A stretch of DNA of 64,000 nt from Terriglobia bacterium (lineage in GTDB: Bacteria > Acidobacteriota > Terriglobia > Bryobacterales > Bryobacteraceae), in the NCBI GenBank assembly GCA_020073145.1, contig JAIQFS010000003.1, forward strand, positions 124,001-188,000, in the 5' to 3' direction. The translations under genes and the position numbers were made by a program. Positions 54,192-63,360 of this stretch are shown one piece after another. Positions within the stretch are counted from its first letter, which is position 1. Each line of letters starts with the position of its first letter. The notes beneath the pieces were generated by a model. It had not been told where the DNA came from. It did no database searches and saw only the letters and a program-made list of their open reading frames with translations.

Positions 54192-55769
54192 ATGGCGAAA
54201 TATGACGCCATCGTCATCGGCGGTGGGCACAACGGCCTCGTGACGGCCGCGTACCTGGCCCGCGCCGGGCGCACGGTGCTGGTGCTGGAGCGCCGCGAAC
54301 TGGTGGGCGGCTGCGCCGTCACCGAAGAAATCTGGCCGGGATACAAGGTCTCGACCGGCGCCTATCTGGCCAGCCTCCTGCAGGAGCGCATTGTCCGCGA
54401 GCTCGAGCTGGAACGGTTCGGCTACCATGTGGACGCCAAGGACCCCGCTTTCTTTTCCGTTTTTCCCGGCGGACGTTGTCTGTTCATGTGGCAGGACCGC
54501 GCCAAAACGCTGGCGGAGATCGCGAAGTTTTCCCGCCGCGACGCCGAGGCGTATCCGGCCTATGAAGACCAGCTCGAACGCCTCGCGCGCGTGGTGGAAG
54601 AGCTGCTGCTGGTGACGCCGCCGCGGTTTCCCCCAGGGAGCGTGCTCGATTTCCTGGATTATCTGAAGCTCGCCGGACGCCTGCGTGGCTTGAGTCCGAA
54701 AGACGTGGTGGCGCTGGTCAAGATCTTCACCCAGAGTGCCGCCGAGCTGCTGGACGAATGGTTCGAATCCGATGAAGTGAAGGTCACGCTGGCGACCGAT
54801 GGCGTGATTGGCGCCAACGGCGGGCCGCGCTCTCCGGGCACGGCGTACATCCTGCTGCACCATTGCATGGGGGGCGTAGGCGGACACCGCGGGTTGTGGG
54901 GTTTTGTGAAAGGCGGCATGGGCGCGGTTTCGGAAGCCATCGCGGCTTCGGCTCGCGCCCAGGGCGCGGTGATCCGCACCGGCGCCGCGGTTCGCCGGGT
55001 GCTCACGCGGAACGGGCGGGCGTATGGCGTCGCGCTCGAGAATGGCGAGGAAATCGAGGCCGGCCTGATCGCGTCGAACCTCGATCCCAAAGTGACCTTC
55101 CTGCGCTTGGTCGAACCCGGCGCGCTCGACCCGGAGTTCGTGGCGGCCATCAGAAACTTTCGCAGCGAGGGCACCAGCGCCAAAATCAACCTGGCCTTGA
55201 CGGGCCTGCCCGAGTTCACGGCGCTGCCGGGCGCTCCCGGGCCGCAGCACCGCGCCACCATGCACATCTGCCCCAACATCGAATACGTGGAACGCGCCTG
55301 GGACGACGCCAAATACGGCCGCCCCTCCGAACGTCCCCTGTTGGAGCTGACCATTCCCACCATGTACGATCCATCGCTCGCGCCCGCGGGCCGCCACATC
55401 ATGGGCATCTTTCTGCAGTACGCGCCCTATACCCTCCGCGAAGGCACATGGGACGAGATCCGCGAGCCCTTCGGCGACCGCGTCATCGATCTGATCGCCG
55501 AATATGCTCCCGACATCCGGTCGCTCATCGAGCACCGCCAGGTGCTGACGCCGCTCGATCTGGAGCGCCGCTTCGGCATCACCGGCGGCAACATCTTCCA
55601 TGGAGAAATGAGCCTGGACCAGATGTTTGTGATGCGCCCCGTCGCGGGCTGGGCGCGCTACCGGACGCCGGTTGCGGGCCTGTACCTGTGCGGCTCCGGC
55701 GCACACCCCGGCGGCGGCGTCATGGGCGCGCCCGGGTACAACTGCGCGCGCGAGATGCTGAAGGGATGA
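54192..55769 (+). CDS. Phytoene desaturase-like FAD oxidoreductase (PYROXD2-type)
   Basis: The 525-residue protein begins with the FAD-binding motif DAIVIGGGHNGLVTAAYLARAG and LERRELVGGCAVTEE, and ends PVAGLYLCGSGAHPGGGVMGAPGYN, the second FAD-contact block of this family. It resembles the carotenoid-desaturase superfamily and eukaryotic PYROXD2 rather than a true CrtI. No carotenoid genes lie nearby. Tight coupling to glgB suggests a link that is not understood. Confidence 0.88.
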   Translation: MAKYDAIVIGGGHNGLVTAAYLARAGRTVLVLERRELVGGCAVTEEIWPGYKVSTGAYLASLLQERIVRELELERFGYHVDAKDPAFFSVFPGGRCLFMWQDRAKTLAEIAKFSRRDAEAYPAYEDQLERLARVVEELLLVTPPRFPPGSVLDFLDYLKLAGRLRGLSPKDVVALVKIFTQSAAELLDEWFESDEVKVTLATDGVIGANGGPRSPGTAYILLHHCMGGVGGHRGLWGFVKGGMGAVSEAIAASARAQGAVIRTGAAVRRVLTRNGRAYGVALENGEEIEAGLIASNLDPKVTFLRLVEPGALDPEFVAAIRNFRSEGTSAKINLALTGLPEFTALPGAPGPQHRATMHICPNIEYVERAWDDAKYGRPSERPLLELTIPTMYDPSLAPAGRHIMGIFLQYAPYTLREGTWDEIREPFGDRVIDLIAEYAPDIRSLIEHRQVLTPLDLERRFGITGGNIFHGEMSLDQMFVMRPVAGWARYRTPVAGLYLCGSGAHPGGGVMGAPGYNCAREMLKG

Positions 55770-55778
55770 TGACCCAGG

Positions 55779-55817
55779 TGGCGCATGGCTCTTGCCTTGC
55801 GCCCGCGCGAAGCGCGG
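55779..55817. repeat. Dispersed double-hairpin repeat, copy C
   Basis: GTGGCGCATGGCTCTTGCCTT is followed by GCGCCCGCGCGAAGCGCGG. It aligns with copy B with a few changes; the first palindrome is imperfect. It lies just after the oxidoreductase stop. Confidence 0.6.
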
Positions 55818-55828
55818 TGGGTTCGGCT

Positions 55829-55986
55829 CTACTCTGGGGCGCGGATCTCCGCGAGCCGGCGGCGCAACTCGGCGGACAATCCCGCCTCCACTTCCGGAGT
55901 GATTAAGCCAACGCTGTCCAGATCCTGGATATGCACGCGGTCAACAGTTGTTCCACGTGTTCGTCGTACGCAGTTGCGGAAATCAC
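55829..55986 (-). pseudogene. Small unknown ORF, probably frameshifted
   Basis: A GTG at 55986, 13 nt after a TATACT box, opens ISATAYDEHVEQLLTA and then goes out of frame. A second frame continues HIQDLDSVGLITPEV and EAGLSAELRRRLAEIRAPE to a stop at 55829. Joined, they would make a roughly 50-residue helical protein. I do not recognise a family. It follows the phosphodiesterase stop by 24 bp on the same strand. Confidence 0.35.
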
Positions 55987-56010
55987 GGCTGCAAGCTTCA
56001 GTATACCGGC

Positions 56011-56865
56011 CTACCGCAGACCCCGCGTCTTGAGGTGCGCGATCAACTCGGCCGGATCGTCGGAGATGATGGCGTCCACCTTGGCCTCGATTAGCCGATC
56101 CCAGTCGGCCAAGGTATCCGCCGTCCACGGCGCCACCTGCAGGCCCGCCGCGTGCGCCGCCGCCACCTTAGCCGGCGTGACCAGGTGAAACTCGGGCGAA
56201 ACGATCTCGGCGTGTCCGGCCTCGCGGGCGATCGCGGCGAACTCCCGCGGGTCGTCTTCCGTAAGGGCCGAGAGCCGGATCTCGGGCGCTAGTTTCCGCA
56301 TCGCCACCAGAGTCCGGAAGTCGAACGACTGAAGAATGATTCGCTTCTCCAGCCGGTATTGCCGGATCTTCTCGAGCACCCGGCGCGCGAATTCCTCCGG
56401 CGCCGGCGTGTACTCCGGATGTTCCGGAAAACTCTTGGTTTCGATGTTGTAGTCGAAGGTGCCGCGGTCGGCCAACTGAAACACGTCATCGAGCGTGGGC
56501 ATGCGCGTTCCGGGGACCGTTTGCTGCGTGGGGAACTCGGGATTCCGCACGCCGCCGCAGTCCCACTGGCGCACCTCAGCCAGCGTCAACTGGTGAATGA
56601 CGTCGCTCTCCCTATCGGCCGCGGTGCACACCGGTCCGTGCAGGATCGGATCGTGGGAGATGACGATGACATTGTCTTTCGTCACGGCCATGTCCATCTC
56701 CAGCGCGTCGACGCCTTGCTGGATCGCGTACTCGAAGGCGGGCAGCGTGTTCTCCGGCCGCCGCGCGCGGGCGCCGCGATGACCGTGCACCAGGATTTTG
56801 GGCCGGTCCGCCGCCTCGGAGAGAAACGCGAAGAGCATCAGGCCCATCAGGAGCGCGCGCACCAT
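56011..56865 (-). CDS. Secreted glycerophosphodiester phosphodiesterase
   Basis: From ATG 56865 the protein has 284 residues with a signal peptide (about 1-18, ending SEAA). The GDPD motifs are GHRGARARRPENT with His29 and Glu38, ALEMDMAVTKD with Glu56 and Asp58, and SHDPIL with the second catalytic His near 70. It releases glycerol-3-phosphate from glycerophosphodiesters in the periplasm. A GTG start 75 bp upstream is possible but adds an unlikely basic leader. Confidence 0.92.
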   Translation of the reverse strand: MVRALLMGLMLFAFLSEAADRPKILVHGHRGARARRPENTLPAFEYAIQQGVDALEMDMAVTKDNVIVISHDPILHGPVCTAADRESDVIHQLTLAEVRQWDCGGVRNPEFPTQQTVPGTRMPTLDDVFQLADRGTFDYNIETKSFPEHPEYTPAPEEFARRVLEKIRQYRLEKRIILQSFDFRTLVAMRKLAPEIRLSALTEDDPREFAAIAREAGHAEIVSPEFHLVTPAKVAAAHAAGLQVAPWTADTLADWDRLIEAKVDAIISDDPAELIAHLKTRGLR

Positions 56866-56954
56866 CGGACTCAGTATAAGCGGAAATGGGCGAGGCCGCC
56901 GAAAGTGCTCGATCAGGAGGCGCAGGCGGCCAGTGACCACGCTCTACCGGTCGC

Positions 56955-59567
56955 TCACTCTTCCCGAAGGGCCATGGCTGGATCCACCCGCGTGGCGCGG
57001 CGCGCGGGGAAGTAGCAGCCGGCGAGCGTGGCGGTGGTCAGGATGAGCGCCACCGCCAGGTACACTGGCGGGTCAGTCGGCTGTACGGCATAAAGCAACG
57101 AAGTGAGATAGCGGGTCAGCGCGAGGGCGGCGATGCAGCCGGCGGCGATTCCGGAGCCAGCGAGGAGCAGACCCTCGCCGAGCACCTGACGCAAGACAGC
57201 GCCCGGGGCTGCGCCGAGCGCCAGGCGGATGCCCATTTCGCGGACGCGCTGCTCGACCGAGTGCGAAACCACAGCATAAATGCCGAAGCAGGCCAGGACC
57301 AGCGCGAGGAAGCCGAAGATGGAGATGACGCTGGTCTCGAGCGCGGGTTCCGCGGTGTCGGCCGCGACCACGTCTTCCATGTTCTGAATTTCCCAGATGC
57401 CTTGAGACGGGTTGACCTGACGGATCCGCCGGCGGACCGCCTCAGTGATGGCGGGGCTGCCGTCGGTGCGAACGACGAGAGCGAAAGCTCCGGTGGAACG
57501 CTGGGCGTTCGGCAGGAACAGGCAGGGATCGGGGGCCGTCCTGAGCCCGTTGTGATGGATGTCGGCGGCTACGCCGACGATTTCGACTTCGTCGGTGCGA
57601 TCCCAGGTGACGCGCATGCGTTTGCCAATGGGATCTTCGCCAGGATAGACCCGGCGCGCCAGCGTCTGGTTGATGACGGCGACCGACGGCGTTCCGGCCT
57701 GGTCGTGCTCATCAAACTCGCGGCCGGCCAAGATCGGAATGCCCATGGTGCGGAAGTAGCCGTCGGAGATGAGAGAGACGTCGCCACCGCCTTGCGCGGG
57801 CGGCGGGGCGGGCCGGTCGGCGCGGCTGTACCAGGACCCGGAGTTTCCTCCGGACAACGGCAGCAGATGGATGGAGCCGGCCGAGCGCACGCCGGGAAGG
57901 GTACGAACGCCATCGATCATTTCCCGGGCCAGGAGGGCGCGGCGCGCGCGAAGCTGAGGCAGATCCGGAGCCGAGGCCATGAGCAACATGCGGAAACTCA
58001 CGAGGTGGTCGGCCCGGAAACCGGGGTCGACGTGGCGCAGCAGCACGAAGCTATGCACCATCAGGCCTGCGCCGATGACCAGCAGCATGGCGAGCCCGAC
58101 TTCGGCGATGACCAGCACGTTGCGGACGCGGCGGTTGCCCGCAGTGCCGTGACGGCCGCCGGCGCGCAAGCCTTCCTGCAGGCGGGCGCGATCGATCTGC
58201 CAGGCCGGGAAGAGGCCGAACAGCAGACCGCAGGCCAGGGAGACGACCGCGGTGAACCCGAGGGCGGCGCGGTCGACGGCGATTTCCTCCCTCCGCGGCA
58301 GAGGGAATCCAGCCGGCAGAATACGGAGAATCGCGGGGACACCCCAATACGCCAGCAGGAAACCGAGCAAGCCCCCGGCGACGGCGAGCAAGGTGCTTTC
58401 GGTGAGCAGTTGATGCACCAGCCGCCAGCGGCCGGCGCCGAGCGCGGCGCGGACATTCATCTCGCGGCGGCGGCCGGCGGCCCGCAGGAGCAGGAGGTTG
58501 GCGACGTTGGCGCAGGCGATCAGCAGCACCAGCGCGGCCGTGCCCATGACGACCAGCAGCGCGGGCCGCGTTTCGCCCACGGTCTGCTCAAGCAGCGGCG
58601 TGACGGTGGCGCTCCAGCCGGTATTGAGGGTGGGGCGTTCCTTCGCGGTCTGGGCTGCAATACGCCGCATTTCCGCATCGGCGTCGCGGAGCGAGAGCGA
58701 GGGACGGAGGCGGGCCACCACGAAGTAGTTGCGGCCATCGAGTTCGGCTGCTCGGGGATAGATTTGCATGGGCGCGTACAGGTCAATGCCTGGCTGGGTG
58801 GGCAGACGAAAGTCCGGCGGCATGACGCCGATGACTTCGCAAGCGCGGCCTTGCACGATCACGTGACGGCCGAGGGCCTGATCGGAACCGCCGAACTGGC
58901 GCTGCCAGAAGCCATAGCTGAGGACGGCGACGGCTGGGGCGCCAGCGACATCGTCTTCCTTGCGGATGATGCGGCCGAGCAGCGGCGGCGTGCCGAGGAT
59001 TTCGAAGAAGCCGGCGGTGACGCGCAGGCCCCGAATCTGGACGGCGTCGCCACCGGTTTCGAGGTTAACGGGAAGGCTTTCGGTGGCGGCGATGCGCTCG
59101 AAGGAGCGGTTGCGCTCGCGCCAGACCAGGAAGTTGCCGGTTTGGACGACGTTCGGCTTCCCGGTAGGGGGCTGCGTTTCCCAAACCACGACGAGGCGGT
59201 CGGCATGGGGAAAGGGGAGGCGGCGCAGCAAGACGGAGTTGACGACGCTGTAGACGCCGGTGGTGGCGCCGATGCCCAATGCCAACGCGGTCACGGCCAG
59301 GGCCGCGAAGGCGGGCGATTTGCGCAGCATGCGGATCGAGAAGCGGAGATCCTGGCTGAGGCGCTCGAGGGCGCTCCATGCCCAGGCTTCGCGCGCCATC
59401 TCCTGGGTGCGGGTCAGGTTGCCGAAATCGCGAAGGGCGGAACGGTGGGCGGCCTCGGGCTCCTGGCCGCGCCCGGTGCGAAGGCGGGTCTCCTCGGCCA
59501 GATGAAATTGCAGCTCTTCGGCGAGTTCGCGATCCTCTCTCGAACGCCGCCATTGCCAAAAACGCAT
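56955..59567 (-). CDS. ADOP-type FtsX/MacB-like permease (870 residues)
   Basis: The protein has a cytoplasmic N-terminal segment (EELQFHLAEETRLRTGRG and ALRDFGN) typical of Acidobacterial duplicated orphan permeases. Two MacB_PCD-FtsX halves follow: the first with ALAVTALALGIGATTGVYSV and LLIACANVANLLLLRAAGRR, the second with VLVIAEVGLAMLLVIGAGLM and the closing LALVLACFGIYAVVSHSVEQ and EMGIRLALGAAPGAVL. It has no ATPase domain. Its start follows AGGAGGTGGGG, 11 bp after the PadR stop. Confidence 0.95.
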   Translation of the reverse strand: MRFWQWRRSREDRELAEELQFHLAEETRLRTGRGQEPEAAHRSALRDFGNLTRTQEMAREAWAWSALERLSQDLRFSIRMLRKSPAFAALAVTALALGIGATTGVYSVVNSVLLRRLPFPHADRLVVVWETQPPTGKPNVVQTGNFLVWRERNRSFERIAATESLPVNLETGGDAVQIRGLRVTAGFFEILGTPPLLGRIIRKEDDVAGAPAVAVLSYGFWQRQFGGSDQALGRHVIVQGRACEVIGVMPPDFRLPTQPGIDLYAPMQIYPRAAELDGRNYFVVARLRPSLSLRDADAEMRRIAAQTAKERPTLNTGWSATVTPLLEQTVGETRPALLVVMGTAALVLLIACANVANLLLLRAAGRRREMNVRAALGAGRWRLVHQLLTESTLLAVAGGLLGFLLAYWGVPAILRILPAGFPLPRREEIAVDRAALGFTAVVSLACGLLFGLFPAWQIDRARLQEGLRAGGRHGTAGNRRVRNVLVIAEVGLAMLLVIGAGLMVHSFVLLRHVDPGFRADHLVSFRMLLMASAPDLPQLRARRALLAREMIDGVRTLPGVRSAGSIHLLPLSGGNSGSWYSRADRPAPPPAQGGGDVSLISDGYFRTMGIPILAGREFDEHDQAGTPSVAVINQTLARRVYPGEDPIGKRMRVTWDRTDEVEIVGVAADIHHNGLRTAPDPCLFLPNAQRSTGAFALVVRTDGSPAITEAVRRRIRQVNPSQGIWEIQNMEDVVAADTAEPALETSVISIFGFLALVLACFGIYAVVSHSVEQRVREMGIRLALGAAPGAVLRQVLGEGLLLAGSGIAAGCIAALALTRYLTSLLYAVQPTDPPVYLAVALILTTATLAGCYFPARRATRVDPAMALREE

Positions 59568-59578
59568 AGCCCCACCTC

Positions 59579-59908
59579 CTATACGGGACGCATCACTAAA
59601 CCAATAGCTTCCACCATGCGACGCCAGCGCGACTCTTCGGCCTGTAGCTTCTTTCGGCCCTTGGCGGTAAGCCGGTAATAGCGGGCGCGCTGCTTGTTTT
59701 CAGAGAGCCGCCACTCGCCCTCGATCAGCCCTTCCTTACGCAGCCGGTGGAGGGCGGGATAGAGCGAACCGTGCTCCACCTGGAGAACCTCGCGGGAACT
59801 GGCGCGGATCGCAACTCCAATGCCGTGTCCGTGCTGCGCGCCGGCGCGGAGGGTGCGCAGGATCAACATGTCCAGCGTGCCCTGCAAAAGCTCGATGCGG
59901 TCGTCCAT
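59579..59908 (-). CDS. PadR family transcriptional regulator
   Basis: The 109-residue winged-helix protein begins LLQGTLDMLILRTLRAGAQHG and has VEHGSLYPALHRLRKEGLIEG and RARYYRLTAKGRKKL, the PadR-type DNA-binding domain with a short C-terminal dimer helix. ADOP permease genes usually carry such a regulator in front. It probably represses its own operon through the palindromes immediately upstream. Confidence 0.95.
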   Translation of the reverse strand: MDDRIELLQGTLDMLILRTLRAGAQHGHGIGVAIRASSREVLQVEHGSLYPALHRLRKEGLIEGEWRLSENKQRARYYRLTAKGRKKLQAEESRWRRMVEAIGLVMRPV

Positions 59909-59909
59909 G

Positions 59910-59953
59910 GTAGAAGATAGTCTACTACATCAGGTAGTCGATAATCTACTACC
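59910..59953. promoter_or_regulatory. Two near-palindromic operator candidates for PadR
   Basis: Site 1 (59910-59928) and site 2 (59933-59953) are both near-palindromes with GTAG ends and CTAC on the other side: GTAGAAGATAGTCTACTAC and GGTAGTCGATAATCTACTACC. Their centres are 24 bp apart, and site 1 ends 2 bp before the PadR start codon, so the message must start inside or after the sites. Self-repression is the likely use. Confidence 0.65.
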
Positions 59954-59977
59954 TTAGACGCAGGGAAGCAGGAACGG

Positions 59978-61486
59978 TTAGGCCTCGGATTCGACCCAGT
60001 CGAAGGAGCGCGTGACGGCTTTTTTCCAGAAGCGGTAGAGGCGCTCCCGCCGGGCCGAGTCCATGGAAGGCTTCCAGGTGCGGTCCACCGACCACCTCGA
60101 CCGCAAATTCTCGATGCTCTCGAAAAAGCCGGTGGCCAGGCCGGCCGCATACGCAGCCCCCAGCGCCGTGGTCTCCTTCACCGCCGGGCGCACCACTTCC
60201 CGGTCCAGAATGTCGGCCTGAAATTGCATGAGAAGCTCGTTTTCCACCATGCCGCCATCGGTCCGCAGGACCCGCACCGGGATGCCCGCGTCTTTCTCCA
60301 TGGCCTCCATCACTTCCCGCGTCTGGAAAGCGGTGGCCTCCAGCACGGCGCGGGCCAGGTGTCCCTTGTTGGTATGGCGGGTCAACCCCGCGATCACGCC
60401 GCGCGCATCGTGCTTCCAATACGGCGCGTAAAGCCCCGAAAACGCCGGCACAAAGTACACGCCGCCGTTATCCTCCACCGTCCGCGCCAGCGCTTCGATC
60501 TCCGCGCTCTTCCCAATCAGCCCGAAATTATCCCGGATCCACTGCACCAGCGCCCCCGTGATGGCCACGCTTCCCTCCAGCGCATAGCGGGCCCGCTGGT
60601 CCTTCAGGCGGAACGCCACGGTGGTGAGCAGGCCGTGGCGCGAGTGCACGATCTCGCCCCCCGTATTCATGAGCAGGAAGCATCCGGTGCCGTAGGTGTT
60701 CTTGGCCTCGCCCGCGTGGAAACAGGTCTGCCCCGCCAGGGCCGCTTGCTGGTCTCCCAGGATGCCGGCGATCGGAACGCCGCGGATGGCTTCGAGCGTG
60801 GCCGCGCCGTACACCTCGCTGCTCGATCGGATCTGCGGCAGAATTTGCCTGGGAATGCCGAACGCGTCTAACAAGTCCGGGTCCCAGTCCAGCGTTTCCA
60901 GATTCATCAACTGGGTCCGGCTGGCATTGGTCGGGTCCGTGATGTGCAAGCCGCCTTCGACGCCTCCGGTGAGATGCCAAACCAGAAACGTGTCGATGGT
61001 GCCGAAGAGCACGTCCCCCGCCTCGGCCCGCTGGCGGACCCCCGGCACGTTCTCCAGCAGCCAGCGAATTTTGAGAGCGCTGAAATAGGTGGATAGCGGC
61101 AGCCCGGTCTGGGCGCGGAAGCGGTCCGGCCCACCGGCGCGCGCGAACTCGGCCACCGCGTCCCCCACCCGCGTGTCCTGCCACACGATGGCGTTGTGGA
61201 CCGCGCGACCCGTCCGCCGATCCCACAACACCGTGGTCTCGCGCTGATTGGTGATGCCGATCGCCGCCAGATCCCGAGCCGTGAGCGAGCCCTGCCCGAG
61301 CGCCGCGCCGATCACCTGCCGGGTGCGGGACCAGATCTCGTCCGGGTCGTGCTCCACCCATCCGGGCCGGGGGTAAATCTGCTGGTGTTCCTGTTGCGCC
61401 GACGCCACGATGCGGCCGGCACGGTCAAGGACGATCAACCGCGTGCTGCTGGTGCCTTGATCCAGGGCTCCGATGTATTCCGGCAT
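59978..61486 (-). CDS. glpK: Glycerol kinase GlpK
   Basis: The 502-residue FGGY kinase begins [21 protein letters not shown] (in part) and has [20 protein letters not shown]-like [44 protein letters not shown] in part, and [20 protein letters not shown]. It phosphorylates glycerol to glycerol-3-phosphate. No GlpF or GlpD is adjacent. The start ATG lies 15 bp behind a terminator-like hairpin. Confidence 0.96.
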   Translation of the reverse strand: MPEYIGALDQGTSSTRLIVLDRAGRIVASAQQEHQQIYPRPGWVEHDPDEIWSRTRQVIGAALGQGSLTARDLAAIGITNQRETTVLWDRRTGRAVHNAIVWQDTRVGDAVAEFARAGGPDRFRAQTGLPLSTYFSALKIRWLLENVPGVRQRAEAGDVLFGTIDTFLVWHLTGGVEGGLHITDPTNASRTQLMNLETLDWDPDLLDAFGIPRQILPQIRSSSEVYGAATLEAIRGVPIAGILGDQQAALAGQTCFHAGEAKNTYGTGCFLLMNTGGEIVHSRHGLLTTVAFRLKDQRARYALEGSVAITGALVQWIRDNFGLIGKSAEIEALARTVEDNGGVYFVPAFSGLYAPYWKHDARGVIAGLTRHTNKGHLARAVLEATAFQTREVMEAMEKDAGIPVRVLRTDGGMVENELLMQFQADILDREVVRPAVKETTALGAAYAAGLATGFFESIENLRSRWSVDRTWKPSMDSARRERLYRFWKKAVTRSFDWVESEA

Positions 61487-61501
61487 CCTCTACAAGCAAA
61501 A

Positions 61502-61530
61502 CCGGGCCGCGGTGGGGAACCACGGCCCGG
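61502..61530 (-). terminator. Terminator-like hairpin before glpK
   Basis: CCGGGCCGTGGT and ACCGCGGCCCGG on the minus strand pair along 12 positions with one mismatch, loop of 5, then TTTTGCTTG. It can end transcription of the upstream secreted-protein gene, but it also lies 15 bp before the glpK ATG and may act as an attenuator. Confidence 0.7.
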
Positions 61531-61625
61531 CATTCAGGATCTCAGCAATGAGAGGTGGTGTCAAAACACCAATTATCGAGTATTCCGCCTCTGGGGACGG
61601 TTAGTTCGGATTTATTTCAGGCCGC

Positions 61626-61982
61626 TTACTGTTTTTTGGCCGTGAACTCGATCGGGTTCCCGCGACCGCCTCCCCGGGTGAACTTGATCTCGCTGCCGGC
61701 AACCGTGCCCTTGTAGTTCTGCGTGATCTTGTTATCGCCAAACGTCAACTCGACGTCGAACGAGATGTTATCGCCATCAACCTTGCCGTTGGAGATGGTC
61801 TGGTCGCCGCGGCCGCCGGTGATGGTGCCGGTGACGGTGCCGCCGTCCTGCTTCAGGTTGAAGGTCATTTCCTGGTTTCCGTTGCGTCCCGGGACCTGTG
61901 CTGTCCACTTCCCCGTAACGTCGGCAGCGGAAGCCACCAATGCGAAGGCGCCCAACAGGGCGGTGAGTACAAGTATTCTCAT
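61626..61982 (-). CDS. Small secreted beta-rich protein
   Basis: From ATG 61982 the protein has 118 residues with a signal peptide (MRILVLTALLGAFALVASA). The mature part DVTGKWTAQVPGRNGNQEMT, DGGTVTGTITGGRGDQTIS and DGDNISFDVELTFGDNKIT is a lipocalin-like beta series seen in many Acidobacteria and Planctomycetes. It has no named domain that I recall. Function is unknown. Confidence 0.8.
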   Translation of the reverse strand: MRILVLTALLGAFALVASAADVTGKWTAQVPGRNGNQEMTFNLKQDGGTVTGTITGGRGDQTISNGKVDGDNISFDVELTFGDNKITQNYKGTVAGSEIKFTRGGGRGNPIEFTAKKQ

Positions 61983-62048
61983 GCAACAAAGATGGTTTTT
62001 AAGCACCCCAACGTTACATGAAAATCATTTCATTTCTTGTGCTTAACG

Positions 62049-62245
62049 TTACAGCCCCTTTTTCGCGGTCCGCCGCACGACGCGAGTAGCCCCATTCGTT
62101 GTCATACCAGGACACCACCTTGACGAGGTTGCCACCCAGCACCTTGGTCATGTCGGAATCGATGATGCTGCAATTGGAGTTATGCAGCATGTCGGTGGAG
62201 ACCACGGGATCCGTCGAGTACTCGACGGCGCGCTTCAGGGTCGAC
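62049..62245 (-). pseudogene. C-terminal remnant of glyceraldehyde-3-phosphate dehydrogenase
   Basis: TLKRAVEYSTDPVVSTDMLH, CSIIDSDMTKVLGGNLVKVV and SWYDNEWGYSRR are the end of GAPDH. After GYSR the frame shifts, and VVRRTAKKGL with a TAA at 62049 is the natural tail in another frame. The first 260 or so residues are absent, replaced at about 62245 by an unrelated gene fragment. Confidence 0.8.
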
Positions 62246-62762
62246 CGTCCGTATGCGCCAGCACCTGGGTCGGAAGTAGTTGTCCCGAGAGGCTCCACGG
62301 CGCGCTCGGCGTGTACGTCACCTGTCCGGACAGCCCATCGAATTTGACAATAGAAGTCGGCGCGCTTCCATTGCAGCCGCCCTGCATCGCCACCAGCCCT
62401 CCCTGGAAATCCGCCGCCACCGGATACTGTGTGCCGTCCGCGCATCCCACGTTCGCCGTCCACGCCGTGGTGCCGTCGCTGGTGATGGCTTGCACCGTGC
62501 CGTCGTTCTGGAAGGCGAACACGTCGGCCACGCCGCTCGGACTGGGGACCGCAGGCACAATCTTATAGACACCGGAAGCGCCGCCCGGGTTTGACCTCAG
62601 GGTGGGGTCACTTCCGTCCGTCCCCTGGATTTCCGCTGTCGATCCGCAGCATCCGCAGATAAACCACTTCATACCCCGCATCCGGCGGGCTATCGCGGGC
62701 ACGACGTAATCACGGGCCTCATGGCGCAGGCCAGCGCGGGCGCACACATATTCCAAACGCAA
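62235..62762 (-). pseudogene. Fragment of a secreted repeat protein fused to the GAPDH remnant
   Basis: An open frame of 175 residues has GVYKIVPAVPSPSGVADVFA, FQNDGTVQAITSDGTTAWTA and QVTYTPSAPWSLSGQLLPT, which read as beta-propeller or PQQ-repeat-like units of an extracellular protein. It has no signal peptide and ends abruptly at the GAPDH junction. Probably one truncated gene joined to another by deletion, or an assembly join. Confidence 0.4.
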
Positions 62763-62764
62763 GT

Positions 62765-63349
62765 CTAAGGATATTTCAGTTTATTCGTGTTGACGGAGAG
62801 CGCTCCTTGAATGTAAGTCTGTCCTTCTTTTTTCTCAGCGACCATCCCGATCCAAGCCCTGTCGGGGGCGAAACGGAGCATCCAGTCATTGTCTTGCGCG
62901 CCGGGCGTATCGCTGTGTTCGACTCCGAGAGCCAGCCTCTTCCCGTTCTCGTCTCCCATCCACAGGAGCGGTTTTTGGTAGATGCTGAGGTTCAGGCGCA
63001 TCCGGGTTTGGCCATCCGCTGCCCTTAGGTCCACAAACGGACTGTCATCAATGACACCAAAGGCGCCCCGTTGGTTGCGCGGATCGGAGAGGTCAGCCGG
63101 GTGCTTTCCTGCCGGCGCATCGGGAGCACCGACTGGCCAGTAGCTTCCGAACGCCAGGACTGCATACTTTCGCTTATCGATGCCCCAGTACGAAATCGCC
63201 GTGCCGGATTCGTCTACCAATTCGAAACTGCGCGCACGAATCACCTGTTGAGGGAGGTCCTGATCAGAGCCACGATCAACGCGCCCGCCGAGAAGTCCGC
63301 CCACAAAGCCGGCGATTAGCGCCCCGATAATGAGTACGATCTGCTTCAT
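62765..63349 (-). CDS. Membrane-anchored hypothetical protein
   Basis: From ATG 63349 the protein has 194 residues. One N-terminal membrane helix (IVLIIGALIAGFVGGLLGG) is followed by a soluble domain with IRARSFELVDESGTAISYWG, GAFGVIDDSPFVDLRAADGQ and RMRLNLSIYQKPLLWMGDEN. No family recognised; the repeated R-x-x-L-x-D-x-x-G pattern suggests beta-hairpin units. It follows the partial gene upstream closely. Confidence 0.7.
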   Translation of the reverse strand: MKQIVLIIGALIAGFVGGLLGGRVDRGSDQDLPQQVIRARSFELVDESGTAISYWGIDKRKYAVLAFGSYWPVGAPDAPAGKHPADLSDPRNQRGAFGVIDDSPFVDLRAADGQTRMRLNLSIYQKPLLWMGDENGKRLALGVEHSDTPGAQDNDWMLRFAPDRAWIGMVAEKKEGQTYIQGALSVNTNKLKYP

Positions 63350-63360
63350 AGTCTCTCCAT

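Noticed and set aside
53706-55706. 666-codon minus-strand frame opposite glgB and the oxidoreductase
   Set aside because: It spans two well-supported plus-strand genes and has no recognisable domain.
57261-59678. 805-codon plus-strand frame opposite the ADOP permease
   Set aside because: Composition is Gly/Glu/Ala/Asp-rich with no motif, and the opposite frame is a clear permease with a good ribosome-binding site.
62009-62051. Direct repeat AACGTTAC in two places 35 bp apart as a mobile-element target duplication
   Set aside because: The motif is short, contains the palindrome AACGTT, and the interval has no transposase or terminal inverted repeats.
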